Assembly (NCBI RefSeq): GCF_024345835.1
Contig: NZ_JAGQBW010000001.1
Span: 124,001-188,000 of the forward strand
DNA from: Synechococcus sp. HJ21-Hayes
Lineage (GTDB): Bacteria > Cyanobacteriota > Cyanobacteriia > PCC-6307 > Cyanobiaceae
Reading direction: 5' to 3'
Length of the DNA stretch: 64,000 nt
Part shown: positions 40,182-62,424 of the stretch, piece by piece
How positions within the stretch are numbered: the stretch's first letter is position 1
Layout of the letters: the number at the start of each line of letters is the position of its first letter
The notes under the pieces: generated by a model
The model's input: only the letters and a program-made list of their open reading frames with translations
Told to the model about the DNA's origin: nothing
The model's database searches: none
Made by a program: the position numbers and the translations under genes

Positions 40182-43100
40182 TCAGAGGGTGAGGGTGCGG
40201 CGCTGGGTGACCAGTTTGAAGGCCTCAACGCGATCGCCTTCCTGCCAGTTGGCGAAGCGATCCGTGCCGATGCCGCATTCGAAGCCCGTGGCCACTTCCT
40301 TCTGGTCGTCCTTGCCCCGGCGCAGGGAGTCGAGGTCGCCCTCGAAAACCTTCTCCTTGCCGCGGAAGACGCGCACCTTGCAGTTGCGCTGCAGCTTGCC
40401 GTTGGTGACGTAGCAGCCCGCCACGGCGCTCTTGCCGATGGTGAACACGGCCCGCACCTCGGCTTCGCCCAGGGACTCCTCCACCAGTTCGGGTTCCAGC
40501 AGGCCTTCCATGGCGAGCTGGATGTCCTCGAGCAGTTTGTAGATCACGTCGTAATCCCGCACATCCACACCGGTGGCATCGGCGGCGCGCTTGGCACCAG
40601 GAGCCATGGAGGTGTTGAAGCCCACGATCACGGCGCCGGAAGCGGCCGCCAGGTCCACGTCGGTCTCGGTGATTTCGCCCGGAGCGGAGAGCAGCACCCG
40701 CACCTGAACTTCGCCCTGGGGCAGCTGTTCCAGCGAACCGAGGATGGCTTCCACGGAGCCCTGCACGTCGGCCTTGAGGATCAGGTTGAGCTCTTTGAGC
40801 TCGCCCTCGCTGGCCTGACCGGACATGGAGCCGAGGGACACCCGGCGGGAGGCCATCTGCTGCGCCAGGCGGGTGGCGCGGGCCTCGTTGGCCCGATCAC
40901 CCACCACGGAACGGGCGGTCTTCTCGTCCGGATACACCTCGAACTCATCACCGGCCGTGGGAACTTCGCTGAAGCCCAGCGCTTCCACGGCATAGGAGGG
41001 GCCGGCTTCCTTGACCCGCTTGCCGGTGTCGTCCACCATGGCGCGCACCTTGCCCAGCACGGGGCCAGCGGCCAACACGTTGCCGGTGCGCAGGGTGCCG
41101 TTCTGGATCAGCAGGGTGGCCACAGGGCCCTTGGCCTTGTCGAGGTGGGCCTCGATCACCGTGCCCTTCGCCATGCGATCCGGGTTGGCCTGGAGGTCTT
41201 CCACCTCCGTTACCAACAGGATCATCTCCAGCAGCTTGTCGATATTCTCGCCCTTGATGGCGCTCACCGGCACCATCACGGTGTTGCCGCCCCAGTCCTC
41301 CGCCAGCAGGTCCTGGCCGGAGAGCTCCTGTTTCACGCGGTCGGCGCTAGCACCTTCCTTGTCGATCTTGTTGATCGCCACCACGATCGGTACCTCGGCG
41401 GCGCGGGCGTGGCTGATGGCCTCAAGGGTCTGGGGGCGCACGCCGTCATCGGCGGCGACCACCAGTACGGCTACGTCGGTCACCTTGGTGCCCCGGGCCC
41501 GCATGGCCGTGAAGGCCTCGTGGCCAGGGGTGTCCAGGAAAGTGATCTTGCGTTGCTCACCGGCGTGGGGGATTTCCACCTGATAGGCACCGATGTGCTG
41601 GGTGATTCCCCCGGCTTCGCCTGCTGCCACACGGGTTTTGCGGATGGCGTCCAGCAGGCTGGTTTTGCCGTGGTCCACGTGGCCCATCACGGTCACCACG
41701 GGCGGACGGCGGATCAGGTGAGCCATGTCGCTCTCCTCGATCATCTCCACCGTCTTCTTGGCGGCTTCCTGGACGTCGTCCTCCAGCACCGGCACGCCGA
41801 ACTCCTCGGCCACGGCTTCGATGGTGGAGAGATCGAGGCTCTGGGTGACCGTGGCGATCACCCCCTTGAAGAACAGGCTCTTGATGATCTCGGAGCTTTC
41901 CACGCCGAGCTTCTCGGCCAGCTCCTGCACCGTGAGGTTGCCCTCCGGCACGATCAGCATGTCGGGACGCTGTTGCTTGGCCTCCCGAGCGGCCCGCAGC
42001 TCCATGGCACGGCGGCGCTGACGCTGGCGGGTGGTTTCCTTCTTGCGCTTGCGCATGGCCGCCACGGGCTTGGCGGCAGGAGCTGCCGGTTTGCTACGGG
42101 GCTTGGCGGGCCGGGCCAGGCTGGCCTGCAGCACCAGGGCTTCCTGTTCACCGGCGAAGCCGCCGGTTTCAGCCGTGAGGGCATCATCGTTTTCGCCGAT
42201 GATGTGCACCTTTTGCCGCTGCTTCTGCGGTGATCGGCTGCGCAGGGCTTCCAGCTTGGCGCTGTCGTCCCAGTCGGGGCGACGGGCGCGACCAGGGGCC
42301 TGCGGCGTGCGGAAGTTGGGCCGGCGCGGTGCGCTCGGCGGCGTGGCGGTGGGGCGAGCGGGACCGCCTTCTGTGCCTGGAGCACCGGCTTCACCGGCTC
42401 CGGCAGGGCGCCGCGGCGGGGCGGCCATCGGCCGTGCACCGGGCTTCTGTAGCTGCATGAGCTCGCCAGGGGCTACTGGCTTGCGCATGCCTGGCATGCC
42501 AGGCCGCGTGGGGGGAGCCGGGCGCGTGCCGCCCCCAGCGGGGCCGCTCACATCGCGGCGGATTGGTTTGCCAACCAGTTCCACCTGGGCCCGCACGGGC
42601 GGAGCTCCGGGTTTGCCAGTCTGACCAGGCCGTACGGGGGCCGGAGCGCCGGGGCGGGTGGGCATGCCGGGGCGCTGGCTCAGGGGCGGGCGTCCCGATG
42701 GGGGCGCCGGGCGGTTGCTGCCGCCCTGGCCTTGGCCGCCCTGGGGCCGACCCACCAGCTGGGGCTTGCCGGGGGCAGGGCGAACCGGTGCCGGCGCGCC
42801 AGGACGCTGGGGTGTTGCCGCTGCGGGACGTGCCGGGGGAGCGCTGGGGCGTGGCGCAGGTGCAGCTGCAGCAGGGGGCGTGGGAGCGGCGGGCTTGCGG
42901 GCCGCCGGTGCCGGTGTGGCGGGTGACTTGGCCACGATCGCCGGCGCGGGCCGTGCGGGAGCTGATGGAGCGGCTGGGCGGGCCGGGGTGCTGGGCTTGG
43001 CAGCAGTGGGCCGGGCTGGCGGGGCTACTACCGGTGCCGGGCGGGCGGGCTTGACCACCTGCGGGGCCTGGGCCGCAGGCTTGGCAGCGGGCTTGGCCAC

Positions 43101-43475
43101 GGGAGGCTTGGGAGCGGCCACGGCTGCGGGCGGACGAACGGGGGTGGGCGCCGGGCTGGCCGGACGCGCCGGGGCTGCCGGTGCCGCTGGCGCGGCCGCT
43201 GCGGGCTTGGCTGGGGCCATGGGGGCGCTCGGGGCAGCGGGTGCCGGGGCTTTCTGCACCGAAAGGATGGCCTTGGGTGCGGCCGCAGTGGGGGCTGCCG
43301 GCTTGCCATTGCCCGTGATCAGGCTGCGGATCCGGGCGGCCTCGTCGTCGCTGATCGAGCTGCTGTGGCTCTTGGCAGCAATCGCCAGCTTCTCGGCGGC
43401 ATCGAGCACGTCCTTGTTATCCAGGCCCAGATCCCGGGACAGCTCGTAAATCCTCACTTTGCCGCTGCTGGTCAT
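40182..43475 (-). CDS. infB: Translation initiation factor IF-2
   Basis: GTPase that brings initiator tRNA to the 30S subunit and promotes subunit joining. Seen: an N-terminal IF2N-like domain (residues 1-50, [20 protein letters not shown]); a very long Ala/Pro/Arg-rich low-complexity region to about residue 410; a second IF2N (about 510-560); and the G domain near residue 600 with [22 protein letters not shown] and NKID. The C-terminal domains follow. At 1097 residues it is long, mainly through the disordered linker, as is usual in GC-rich picocyanobacteria. It is preceded by ylxR and nusA. Confidence 0.98.
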   Translation of the reverse strand: MTSSGKVRIYELSRDLGLDNKDVLDAAEKLAIAAKSHSSSISDDEAARIRSLITGNGKPAAPTAAAPKAILSVQKAPAPAAPSAPMAPAKPAAAAPAAPAAPARPASPAPTPVRPPAAVAAPKPPVAKPAAKPAAQAPQVVKPARPAPVVAPPARPTAAKPSTPARPAAPSAPARPAPAIVAKSPATPAPAARKPAAPTPPAAAAPAPRPSAPPARPAAATPQRPGAPAPVRPAPGKPQLVGRPQGGQGQGGSNRPAPPSGRPPLSQRPGMPTRPGAPAPVRPGQTGKPGAPPVRAQVELVGKPIRRDVSGPAGGGTRPAPPTRPGMPGMRKPVAPGELMQLQKPGARPMAAPPRRPAGAGEAGAPGTEGGPARPTATPPSAPRRPNFRTPQAPGRARRPDWDDSAKLEALRSRSPQKQRQKVHIIGENDDALTAETGGFAGEQEALVLQASLARPAKPRSKPAAPAAKPVAAMRKRKKETTRQRQRRRAMELRAAREAKQQRPDMLIVPEGNLTVQELAEKLGVESSEIIKSLFFKGVIATVTQSLDLSTIEAVAEEFGVPVLEDDVQEAAKKTVEMIEESDMAHLIRRPPVVTVMGHVDHGKTSLLDAIRKTRVAAGEAGGITQHIGAYQVEIPHAGEQRKITFLDTPGHEAFTAMRARGTKVTDVAVLVVAADDGVRPQTLEAISHARAAEVPIVVAINKIDKEGASADRVKQELSGQDLLAEDWGGNTVMVPVSAIKGENIDKLLEMILLVTEVEDLQANPDRMAKGTVIEAHLDKAKGPVATLLIQNGTLRTGNVLAAGPVLGKVRAMVDDTGKRVKEAGPSYAVEALGFSEVPTAGDEFEVYPDEKTARSVVGDRANEARATRLAQQMASRRVSLGSMSGQASEGELKELNLILKADVQGSVEAILGSLEQLPQGEVQVRVLLSAPGEITETDVDLAAASGAVIVGFNTSMAPGAKRAADATGVDVRDYDVIYKLLEDIQLAMEGLLEPELVEESLGEAEVRAVFTIGKSAVAGCYVTNGKLQRNCKVRVFRGKEKVFEGDLDSLRRGKDDQKEVATGFECGIGTDRFANWQEGDRVEAFKLVTQRRTLTL

Positions 43476-43538
43476 TCAGTGCTCCAATCGGTCGGGGCAA
43501 CGGGTGCCACCGGGCCCCACGCGCGGTAAGGCCACTAT

Positions 43539-43817
43539 TCATCTTGCCTCAGAGCCTGCAACAGGGGTGGTGTTCAGGCGCTGCTCCAATGCCGCGTAGA
43601 TGGAATCTGCAACCTGGCACCGGAGTCCCTTCTGCAGTTTCTTGCGGCGCTTGGCCTCCTCGAGACAGGCCTGGGTTGGGCAGAGGTAGGCCGAGCGGCC
43701 CATGCCCTGATCCAGGCTCAGTCCTCCGTCCTTGAGGCGGACGACCCTCCAGAGCTGCTGGCGGTCGAGCAGCTGGCGGCAGGTCACACAGCGCCTCAGA
43801 ACGGCGTGGCCGCTCAC
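43539..43817 (-). CDS. YlxR family RNA-binding protein (DUF448)
   Basis: A 92-residue protein of the YlxR/DUF448 family, encoded between nusA and infB in most bacteria. Seen: LRRCVTCRQ at the N-terminus, a central GRSAYLCPTQACLEEAKRRKKL with the family's GRgaYlC motif, and basic residues consistent with RNA binding. It starts with GTG overlapping the nusA TGA (GTGA), so it is translationally coupled. Its molecular role is not settled. Confidence 0.92.
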   Translation of the reverse strand: MSGHAVLRRCVTCRQLLDRQQLWRVVRLKDGGLSLDQGMGRSAYLCPTQACLEEAKRRKKLQKGLRCQVADSIYAALEQRLNTTPVAGSEAR

Positions 43818-45259
43818 CGGGCTTCGTCCTCGGCTGGGGCGTCTGCGGTGGTCGCCTCTTCGCTCATCTCTTCGTCCACGGTCTCAGCCGCAGGCTCGCT
43901 GTTGGCCTCGGCTTCGGCGTAGGCCTGCTCGTCGTAGGCCGCTTCACCTTCGGCGTACTCCTCCTCGTCCTCGGGCAGGGGATACAGCTCCCGCAGGCGC
44001 GCATCCTCTTCGGCACGCAGAGCCTGTTCGGCCATCAGGCGTGCTTCTGCCTCGGCCTGAAGGGCTTCATCCTCCTCGCGCATGGCGATCAGCTCTGCCA
44101 CTTTGTTGTCTTCGGAGGCCTGGTCGTATTCGGTGCTGTTCTTGATGTCGATCTTCCAGCCGGTGAGGCGGGCGGCCAGGCGCACGTTCTGCCCCTCGCG
44201 GCCGATGGCCAGGCTCAGCTGGTCGGGAGGTACCAGCACATGGGCGTGTTGGCCCTCGGGGTCCACCAGGCGCACGGCCTCCACCCGAGCAGGGCTGAGG
44301 GAGTTGGCGATGTACTGGCCGGGGTCCTGCGACCAGCGGATCACGTCGATCTTCTCGCCGCGCAGTTCGTTCACCACCTGCTGGATGCGGGAGCCGCGGG
44401 CGCCGATGCAGGCCCCCACCGGATCCACTTCCCGCTCCACGCTGTCTACAGCCACCTTGGTGCGGGGGCCCACCGAGCGGGAGGGGGGATTGGCTTCCCT
44501 GGCCACAGCCACGATCCGCACGGAGCCCTCCTGGATCTCGGGCACCTCGTTCTCAAACAGATACACCACCAGGCCAGCGTTGGAGCGGCTCACGAACAGC
44601 TGTGGCCCGCGGCGGGGGACCTCGCTCACCTCCTTGAGGAATACCTTGAAGGTGGCGTTGGCGCGGTAGTTGTCGTTGGGCAGCTGATCGCGCCGGGGCA
44701 GTTCGGCCTCCACTTCAGGACGACCCAGGCCGCTGCTCACGGCCATGATCACGCTCTGGCGCTCGAACCGGATCACCCGGGCGGTGAGCACGGGGTCTTC
44801 TAGGTCGGCGAATTCCTCCTGGATCATGCGGCGCTGCTGGTCGCGCAGCTTCTGGGCCAGCACCTGCTTGGTGGTGGCGGCGGCCATGCGGCCGAAATCA
44901 TCTTTTTCCGGGGTGACGTCCAGCACCACCGTGTCGCCGACCTGGGCGTCTTCTGCCACCTGCATCACCTCGGCAAGGGCGATCTGGTGGTCTTCGCTCT
45001 CCACCTCTTCCACGATGATCTTGGAGGCCAGCACCCGGTAGCCCTCTTCATCCACGTCCAGGGCGACGTCGAAATTCGAGAAGTAGTCCTCCTCGAAGGG
45101 GTCTTCGCTGATGCCCAGGTACAGCGTGCGGCGGTAGCGCTCGTAGCCCTTGAGCAGGGCCTCGCGCAGGGCCGACTCCACCACCTGGGTGGGCAGCTTC
45201 TTCTCTTCGCTGATGTCCTCGATCAGGTTCGCCAGACCGGGGAGCAGAACCAGTGCCAT
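43814..45259 (-). CDS. nusA: Transcription termination/antitermination factor NusA
   Basis: RNA polymerase-associated factor that modulates pausing, termination and antitermination. Seen: the N-terminal RNAP-binding domain (to about 130); the S1 domain (about 135-200); and two KH domains (about 230-350) with VDPVGACIGARGSRIQ and AIGREGQNVRLAARLTGW. A strongly acidic Glu/Ala-rich tail from about 385 replaces the enterobacterial acidic repeats. It is 481 residues and lies between rimP and ylxR in the classical operon. Confidence 0.97.
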   Translation of the reverse strand: MALVLLPGLANLIEDISEEKKLPTQVVESALREALLKGYERYRRTLYLGISEDPFEEDYFSNFDVALDVDEEGYRVLASKIIVEEVESEDHQIALAEVMQVAEDAQVGDTVVLDVTPEKDDFGRMAAATTKQVLAQKLRDQQRRMIQEEFADLEDPVLTARVIRFERQSVIMAVSSGLGRPEVEAELPRRDQLPNDNYRANATFKVFLKEVSEVPRRGPQLFVSRSNAGLVVYLFENEVPEIQEGSVRIVAVAREANPPSRSVGPRTKVAVDSVEREVDPVGACIGARGSRIQQVVNELRGEKIDVIRWSQDPGQYIANSLSPARVEAVRLVDPEGQHAHVLVPPDQLSLAIGREGQNVRLAARLTGWKIDIKNSTEYDQASEDNKVAELIAMREEDEALQAEAEARLMAEQALRAEEDARLRELYPLPEDEEEYAEGEAAYDEQAYAEAEANSEPAAETVDEEMSEEATTADAPAEDEAR

Positions 45260-45318
45260 GGATGAGAGGTCGCGTCAGACGCGGGGAGAACGGGATGAGG
45301 GGGCCTTGCCTGGCGGCG

Positions 45319-45792
45319 TCAGCCCTCAGTGGGGGTGGTGAGGCGTACGGCGATCACCTCGTTGCGGGGAAAGCGAACGGTGCGGCCGCGCACGTTGAGG
45401 TGCACGGTGGTCTCGTCGCGTTCCAGCAGGAGGCCCTCGCGCTTCAGCTCACCCCCTGTCTTGGCGTCGTGGACGTGAACTTCGACCGGGAAGCCGCGAA
45501 AACTGCGGAAGTCACGATCGTCCTTCAGTTCTTCGCCGATGCCGGGGCTGCTGATTTCCAGAACATAGGCCTCCTCGAGCAGATCGCTGCCCTCGAGGGC
45601 CTCCCCCAGCACGCCACTGAAGGCGGCGCAGTTATCGAGGCTCACATCCCCCCCATCGGCCAGGCGCAGCTGCACCTGCAGCGTCATCGGGATGCGGTGG
45701 GTGAGCAGCTGAAGACCGCACACCTGGAATCCGGCGGATTCGGCAACCTGGGTGGCCAGGGTATGCAGATCGGGGATTAGGGGATGCGGCAA
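45319..45792 (-). CDS. rimP: Ribosome maturation factor RimP
   Basis: Required for maturation of the 30S subunit. Seen: the two-domain RimP pattern with HTLATQVAESAGFQVCGLQL, the conserved LEISSPGIGEELKDDRDFRSF and a C-terminal SH3-like barrel. The frame is open to 45906, but the family homology begins at LPHPLIPDLHTLA, so I chose TTG 45792 (157 residues, normal length). First gene of the rimP-nusA-ylxR-infB operon. A strong hairpin at 45882-45915 separates it from the upstream co-directional gene. Confidence 0.92.
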   Translation of the reverse strand: MPHPLIPDLHTLATQVAESAGFQVCGLQLLTHRIPMTLQVQLRLADGGDVSLDNCAAFSGVLGEALEGSDLLEEAYVLEISSPGIGEELKDDRDFRSFRGFPVEVHVHDAKTGGELKREGLLLERDETTVHLNVRGRTVRFPRNEVIAVRLTTPTEG

Positions 45793-45881
45793 GGCGAGGG
45801 AGTTCGGCAGGGGGACGCTCGGCCCGTCCGGCACCCGCAGAGTTCTGCTCCCGTGGCCGCGTGCGGAGGGTTCCGCCAGCT

Positions 45882-45915
45882 GGTCAAGGGGATGCCCGCC
45901 GGGCACCCCTTGACC
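45882..45915 (-). terminator. Very stable hairpin 3' of the small Cys protein gene
   Basis: GGTCAAGGGG-A-TGCCC-GCC-GGGCA-CCCCTTGACC gives a 15-bp stem interrupted by one bulged A, with a 3-base loop. It begins 8 bp beyond the stop of the 45924-46187 gene and precedes rimP. No T tract follows. It is probably a U-independent terminator or an mRNA-stabilising 3' end. Confidence 0.65.
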
Positions 45916-45923
45916 CTACGTGA

Positions 45924-47396
<1,473 letters not shown>

Positions 47397-47427
47397 GCTA
47401 CGGTCACGGGCCATTCCTGGGCGCGTG

Positions 47428-48141
47428 ATGTCCGATCTGCAGGACCGCATGAAGCAGGCCGTGGCCGAGGCCGCGGTTGAGCAGATCCGCGATGGCATGG
47501 TGGTGGGCCTGGGCTCCGGCTCCACCGCCGCCCTGATGATTCAGGGCCTGGGCGCCAAGCTCCAGCGGGGCGAGCTCAAGGACATCGTGGGTGTCACCAC
47601 CTCCTTTCAAGGTGAGGTGCTGGCGGCAGAGCTGGGCATTCCCCTCAAGAGCCTCAATGCCATCGAGCGCATTGATCTGGCCATTGATGGCGCCGATGAG
47701 GTTGACCCTGGTTTTCAGTTGATCAAGGGCGGCGGTGCCTGCCATGTGCAGGAGAAGCTGGTGGCCCGCCGGGCCGAGCGCTTTGTGGTGGTGGTGGATG
47801 CCACCAAGCTCGTGGACACCCTGAATCTGGGCTTTCTGCTGCCGGTGGAGGTGCTTCCCGGTGCCTGGCGCCAGGTGCAGGCCCAACTGGAGCAGATGGG
47901 TGGTGATGCTCAGCTGCGCATGGCGGTTCGCAAGGCCGGGCCGGTGGTGACCGACCAGGGCAACCTGGTGCTCGATGTGAAGTTCGCAGGCGGCATCAGC
48001 GATCCCGTGGCGCTCGAGAAGGAGATCAATAACCTTCCGGGCGTTCTGGAGAACGGCCTGTTCGTGAATCTCACCGACCAAGTGCTGGTGGGGGAGATCA
48101 ACGATGGCGTTCCTGGCGTGCGTGATCTGGTGAAGCGCTGA
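47428..48141 (+). CDS. rpiA: Ribose-5-phosphate isomerase A
   Basis: Interconverts ribose 5-phosphate and ribulose 5-phosphate in the Calvin-Benson and pentose phosphate pathways. Seen: [13 protein letters not shown]; the active-site DGADEVD; the Lys-containing [11 protein letters not shown]; and the C-terminal [13 protein letters not shown]. From ATG 47428 it is 237 residues; a GTG one codon earlier is possible. It follows the protease gene by 31 bp and precedes an unknown gene by 14 bp. Confidence 0.97.
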   Translation: MSDLQDRMKQAVAEAAVEQIRDGMVVGLGSGSTAALMIQGLGAKLQRGELKDIVGVTTSFQGEVLAAELGIPLKSLNAIERIDLAIDGADEVDPGFQLIKGGGACHVQEKLVARRAERFVVVVDATKLVDTLNLGFLLPVEVLPGAWRQVQAQLEQMGGDAQLRMAVRKAGPVVTDQGNLVLDVKFAGGISDPVALEKEINNLPGVLENGLFVNLTDQVLVGEINDGVPGVRDLVKR

Positions 48142-48155
48142 CCCCTCGTTCCTCT

Positions 48156-48698
48156 GTGCCCCAGCTCGAGCTGGCCACCCTCGCGGGCTGTGGCCTGGCC
48201 ATTGGCCCCTATCCCCGTTTTCGCTATGACGCCAGCGGCGGTGGGGGATGGGCGGCTCCGGCCGTGCCCGATGGCGACAGGGTGCAACGGCTCGTGTTTG
48301 ATCCGGCTGCTCTGCGCATTCCAGCGCTCAACAGCCGCACCACCCGCGTGTTGGGCCTGCCCTTGCCCCCCGGCCTCGAGATTGCCATTGCCCCTGAGTA
48401 TCTGGCGGGCACGTTGGCGCCCGAGTCGGGTGAGCTGGAGCTGCAGTTCAGGGCTCGCTTCCGCTTCCGCATCGGTCGGTTCTATCGGGCGCCGGATCTG
48501 TTGATCGACACCACCCTCAGCACCGGTTCGCTGCACAGCCGTCGCCACCGGGCCCAGGGCCATGGGCTTAATGCCTCTGGAGAGGCCCTGCTGGTGGGTG
48601 TGGCCACCGTTGCGCCCAGTGGTGATCCCTGGCTGGATCGCTTCCTGGGCCTGCCCGATGAAGCCCTGGCCCTGTTGCGCTGTCGTCTGATGCCGTAG
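48156..48698 (+). CDS. Unknown cyanobacterial-type protein, 180 aa
   Basis: A soluble-looking beta-rich protein starting with GTG 48156, 14 bp after rpiA, so probably in the same transcript. Seen: GLAIGPYPRFRYDASGGGG near the N-terminus; a central PALNSRTTRVLGLPLPPGLEIAI; then RARFRFRIGRFYRAPDL with strong beta alternation; and a C-terminal LDRFLGLPDEALALLR. No catalytic motif or signal peptide is evident. The middle faintly recalls lipid-binding beta-barrel proteins, but I do not assign a family. Its TAG is one base from the convergent hisD stop. Confidence 0.75.
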   Translation: MPQLELATLAGCGLAIGPYPRFRYDASGGGGWAAPAVPDGDRVQRLVFDPAALRIPALNSRTTRVLGLPLPPGLEIAIAPEYLAGTLAPESGELELQFRARFRFRIGRFYRAPDLLIDTTLSTGSLHSRRHRAQGHGLNASGEALLVGVATVAPSGDPWLDRFLGLPDEALALLRCRLMP

Positions 48699-48699
48699 C

Positions 48700-50049
<1,350 letters not shown>

Positions 50050-50144
50050 CGGTGAGGGTGAGAGGAGGAATCAAGCTAGTGGGCCGCCTTCAGGGGGGTG
50101 GTCGGTCCAGGGGGTACGATTTCCGTTCGCCGAGCTAGCGCTGA

Positions 50145-50482
<338 letters not shown>

Positions 50483-50518
50483 GCGCTTGGTTTCGCAACG
50501 CCACCAGGCTTGATCTCG

Positions 50519-51385
50519 ATGACGGCAGTGGCGACGGCTGATCCTGGAACTCGTGCCTGCACAGCCCCTTCGGCTGTAGCTCTCGAGAATCTTTCGGCCC
50601 CGCTGATTGACTCGCACTGCCACATCGTCTTCCGTCAGTACGACGAAGACCTAGAGGAGGTGGCCCAACGCTGGCGTGATGCCGGTGTGGGCCGCCTCCT
50701 TCATGCGTGTGTGGAACCCTCTGAGATTCCCGCGATTCGTGCACTCGCCGATCGTTTTCCAGAGCTCCGCTATTCCGTTGGGGTGCATCCTCTCGACAGC
50801 GAGCATTGGCAGGCCGATACCCAGCAGGTGCTGCGTGAGGCCGCCCAGGCTGATCCGCGGGTTGTGGCCATCGGAGAGCTGGGGCTGGATCTCTTCCGCG
50901 ATAAGAACCTCGATCAGCAACTGGCGATGCTGCGTCCCCAGTTGGACCTGGCGGTGGAGCTGGATCTGCCGGTGATCGTCCATTGCCGCGATGCGGCGGA
51001 GCCGATGTTGGCGGAGCTGCACCAGCGGGCCGCAACGGGACTCTGCCCCCGGGGGGTGATGCATTGCTGGAGTGGAACTCCCGCCGAGATGCAGGGGTTC
51101 CTGGATCTCGGCTTCTATATCAGCTTCAGCGGCAACGTCACCTTCCCCAAGGCACAGGACACCCATGCCTGCGCCCAGCAGGTGCCCGCCGATCGCTACG
51201 TGGTGGAAACCGATTGCCCCTTCCTGGCTCCGGTTCCCCGTCGCGGCAAGCGCAACGAGCCTGCCTATGTGGCTGCCGTGGCGGCTCGGGTGGCCGAGCT
51301 GCGTGGCGAGACCCTGACGCAAGTGGCGCAGCAGAGCACTGCCAACGCCTGTGCGCTGTTTGGGTCCGCCCTGCACAGTGTATGA
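50519..51385 (+). CDS. tatD: TatD family metal-dependent hydrolase (DNase)
   Basis: A TIM-barrel amidohydrolase-superfamily enzyme; family members are 3'-5' exonucleases on DNA/RNA. Seen: the metal-binding DSHCH; Glu in AIGELGLD; His in VIVHCRDA; His in VMHCWSGT; and Asp in VETDCPFLAP, the complete ligand set. From ATG 50519 it is 288 residues with a ~30-residue N-terminal extension before DSHCH; a TTG at 50510 is an alternative. It lies between rpsT and the rpoB leader. Confidence 0.95.
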   Translation: MTAVATADPGTRACTAPSAVALENLSAPLIDSHCHIVFRQYDEDLEEVAQRWRDAGVGRLLHACVEPSEIPAIRALADRFPELRYSVGVHPLDSEHWQADTQQVLREAAQADPRVVAIGELGLDLFRDKNLDQQLAMLRPQLDLAVELDLPVIVHCRDAAEPMLAELHQRAATGLCPRGVMHCWSGTPAEMQGFLDLGFYISFSGNVTFPKAQDTHACAQQVPADRYVVETDCPFLAPVPRRGKRNEPAYVAAVAARVAELRGETLTQVAQQSTANACALFGSALHSV

Positions 51386-51686
51386 TGTTTTATTGGCCTG
51401 GCAGCGAGTTCTGATTTATCCGTGCTCGCTGCAGCCCGAAAGCGCCCACCAGGGATCTGGTGTGCCCGCCCATGTTTGTGGTGCTGTGTCTTTCCGGTGC
51501 ATTTTGTCGTCGTCGGCGGGGTTGAAGCGAGCTGAGTAGGTCCGCTAGCAGGGCAGCCGTTCCCTCTGTGGGGGCGGCGATTCCTGTGGCTGGTCTTCCC
51601 TGGGCGCCCTGCTGGCGCCGTCAGTTCCTCCCCCGCCTGCGCAACAGGCCCCTACCCCGTCCAACCCGTTCCTGCAGGTTCACCGC
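51386..51686 (+). promoter_or_regulatory. rpoB upstream region with three inverted repeats
   Basis: A 301-bp gap without a gene. It holds GCAGCGAG...CTCGCTGC (51401-51432, 16-base loop, just after tatD and possibly its 3' end), CACCAG-GGAT-CTGGTG (51447-51462) and GGCGCC-CTGCT-GGCGCC (51603-51619). The last would fold in the rpoB leader about 70 nt before the ATG. No unambiguous -35/-10 pair was found. rplJ/rplL are not upstream, so rpoB must use its own promoter. Confidence 0.5.
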
Positions 51687-54977
<3,291 letters not shown>

Positions 54978-55058
54978 TCGCAGATCGATTCAGGCCAGCC
55001 CCCCTGGGCAATGCCCTGATCCGTTCCGTTCCTCCAGACCTCCGCGCGCTCCACGGCC

Positions 55059-61304
<6,246 letters not shown>

Positions 61305-61305
<1 letters not shown>

Positions 61306-62396
61306 TGACCGGTTCAGTCGTTCCTGCGGCTGAGGCTTCCAAGGCCCGTCCCCTGCTGGGGATGGGCCTTTCGGCTCTGGAGCAGTGGGCGAAGGATCGC
61401 GGTCAGGCGGCCTTTCGCGGCAGGCAGCTGCACGATTGGCTCTACGCCAAGGGTGCCCGCAGCCTTCAGGAGGTGTCGGTGCTGCCCAAGGCCTTCCGCG
61501 AGCAGCTGGCCGCCGAGCCTCCTTCTGGAGCCTTCGATTGGCTGGGGCGCTCCCGCGAGCTGCATCGCAGCGTGGCCCGGGATGGCACCACCAAGTTGCT
61601 GTTGGGAACCCACGACGGCCTCAGCCTGGAGACTGTGGGTATCCCGGCCAGTGATCGGCTCACTGTTTGTGTCAGCAGCCAGGTGGGATGCCCGATGGCC
61701 TGCAAGTTCTGTGCCACCGGAAAGGGGGGGCTGCAGCGCTCCCTGGCGGTGCACGAGATCGTGGATCAGGTGCTGAGCGTGCGCGCCGTGATGGAGCAGC
61801 GCCCCAGCCATGTGGTGTTCATGGGCATGGGCGAGCCCTTGCTCAATATCGAGGCGGTGCTGGAGGCCATCGATTGCCTCTGCACCGATCTGGGCATGGC
61901 CCAGCGCCAGATCACCGTGAGCACCGTGGGCGTGCCCCGCACCCTGCCTACCCTGGCGGAACGGGCTCTGGCTCGCCTGGGCCGGGCCCAGTTCACCCTG
62001 GCCGTGAGCCTGCATGCTCCCGATCAGCGGTTGCGGGAAGAACTGATCCCAACGGCCCATGCCTACCCCATTGAGGCCCTCCTGGAAGATTGCCGCCGCT
62101 ACGTGGCCATCACCGGCCGACGGGTGAGTTTTGAGTACATCCTGCTAGGTGGTCTCAACGACCAGCCCCGCCATGCGGCGGCCCTGGCCCAGTTGCTGCG
62201 CGGCTTCCAGAGCCATGTGAACCTCATCCCGTACAACCCGATCGAGGAGGAGGAGTTCCAGCGTCCCGGCCCTGGCGCCGTGGAAGCCTTCCGCCGGGCC
62301 CTGCAGGACAGGCATGTGGCTGTGAGTGTCCGAGCCAGTCGTGGCTTGGATGCCGACGCCGCCTGCGGCCAGTTGCGCCGCCGCCTGGAGGACTGA
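61305..62396 (+). CDS. rlmN: Dual-specificity 23S rRNA/tRNA A2-methyltransferase RlmN
   Basis: A radical SAM enzyme that methylates C2 of A2503 in 23S rRNA and A37 in some tRNAs. Seen: [14 protein letters not shown]; the SAM-cluster [35 protein letters not shown]; and the C-terminal catalytic Cys in [11 protein letters not shown]. From ATG 61305, overlapping the hli stop, it is 363 residues. The long open frame upstream is not conserved. A 6-bp inverted repeat (62393-62409) contains its stop codon. Confidence 0.96.
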
Positions 62397-62409
62397 TCCC
62401 TGAGATCAG
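62393..62409. repeat. Short inverted repeat at the rlmN stop
   Basis: CTGATC-CCTGA-GATCAG, with the rlmN TGA in the first arm, 16 bp before the convergent AmpG-like stop. No T tract; a possible weak 3'-end hairpin. Confidence 0.4.
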
Positions 62410-62424
62410 CGGCCGTGCCCTGGT

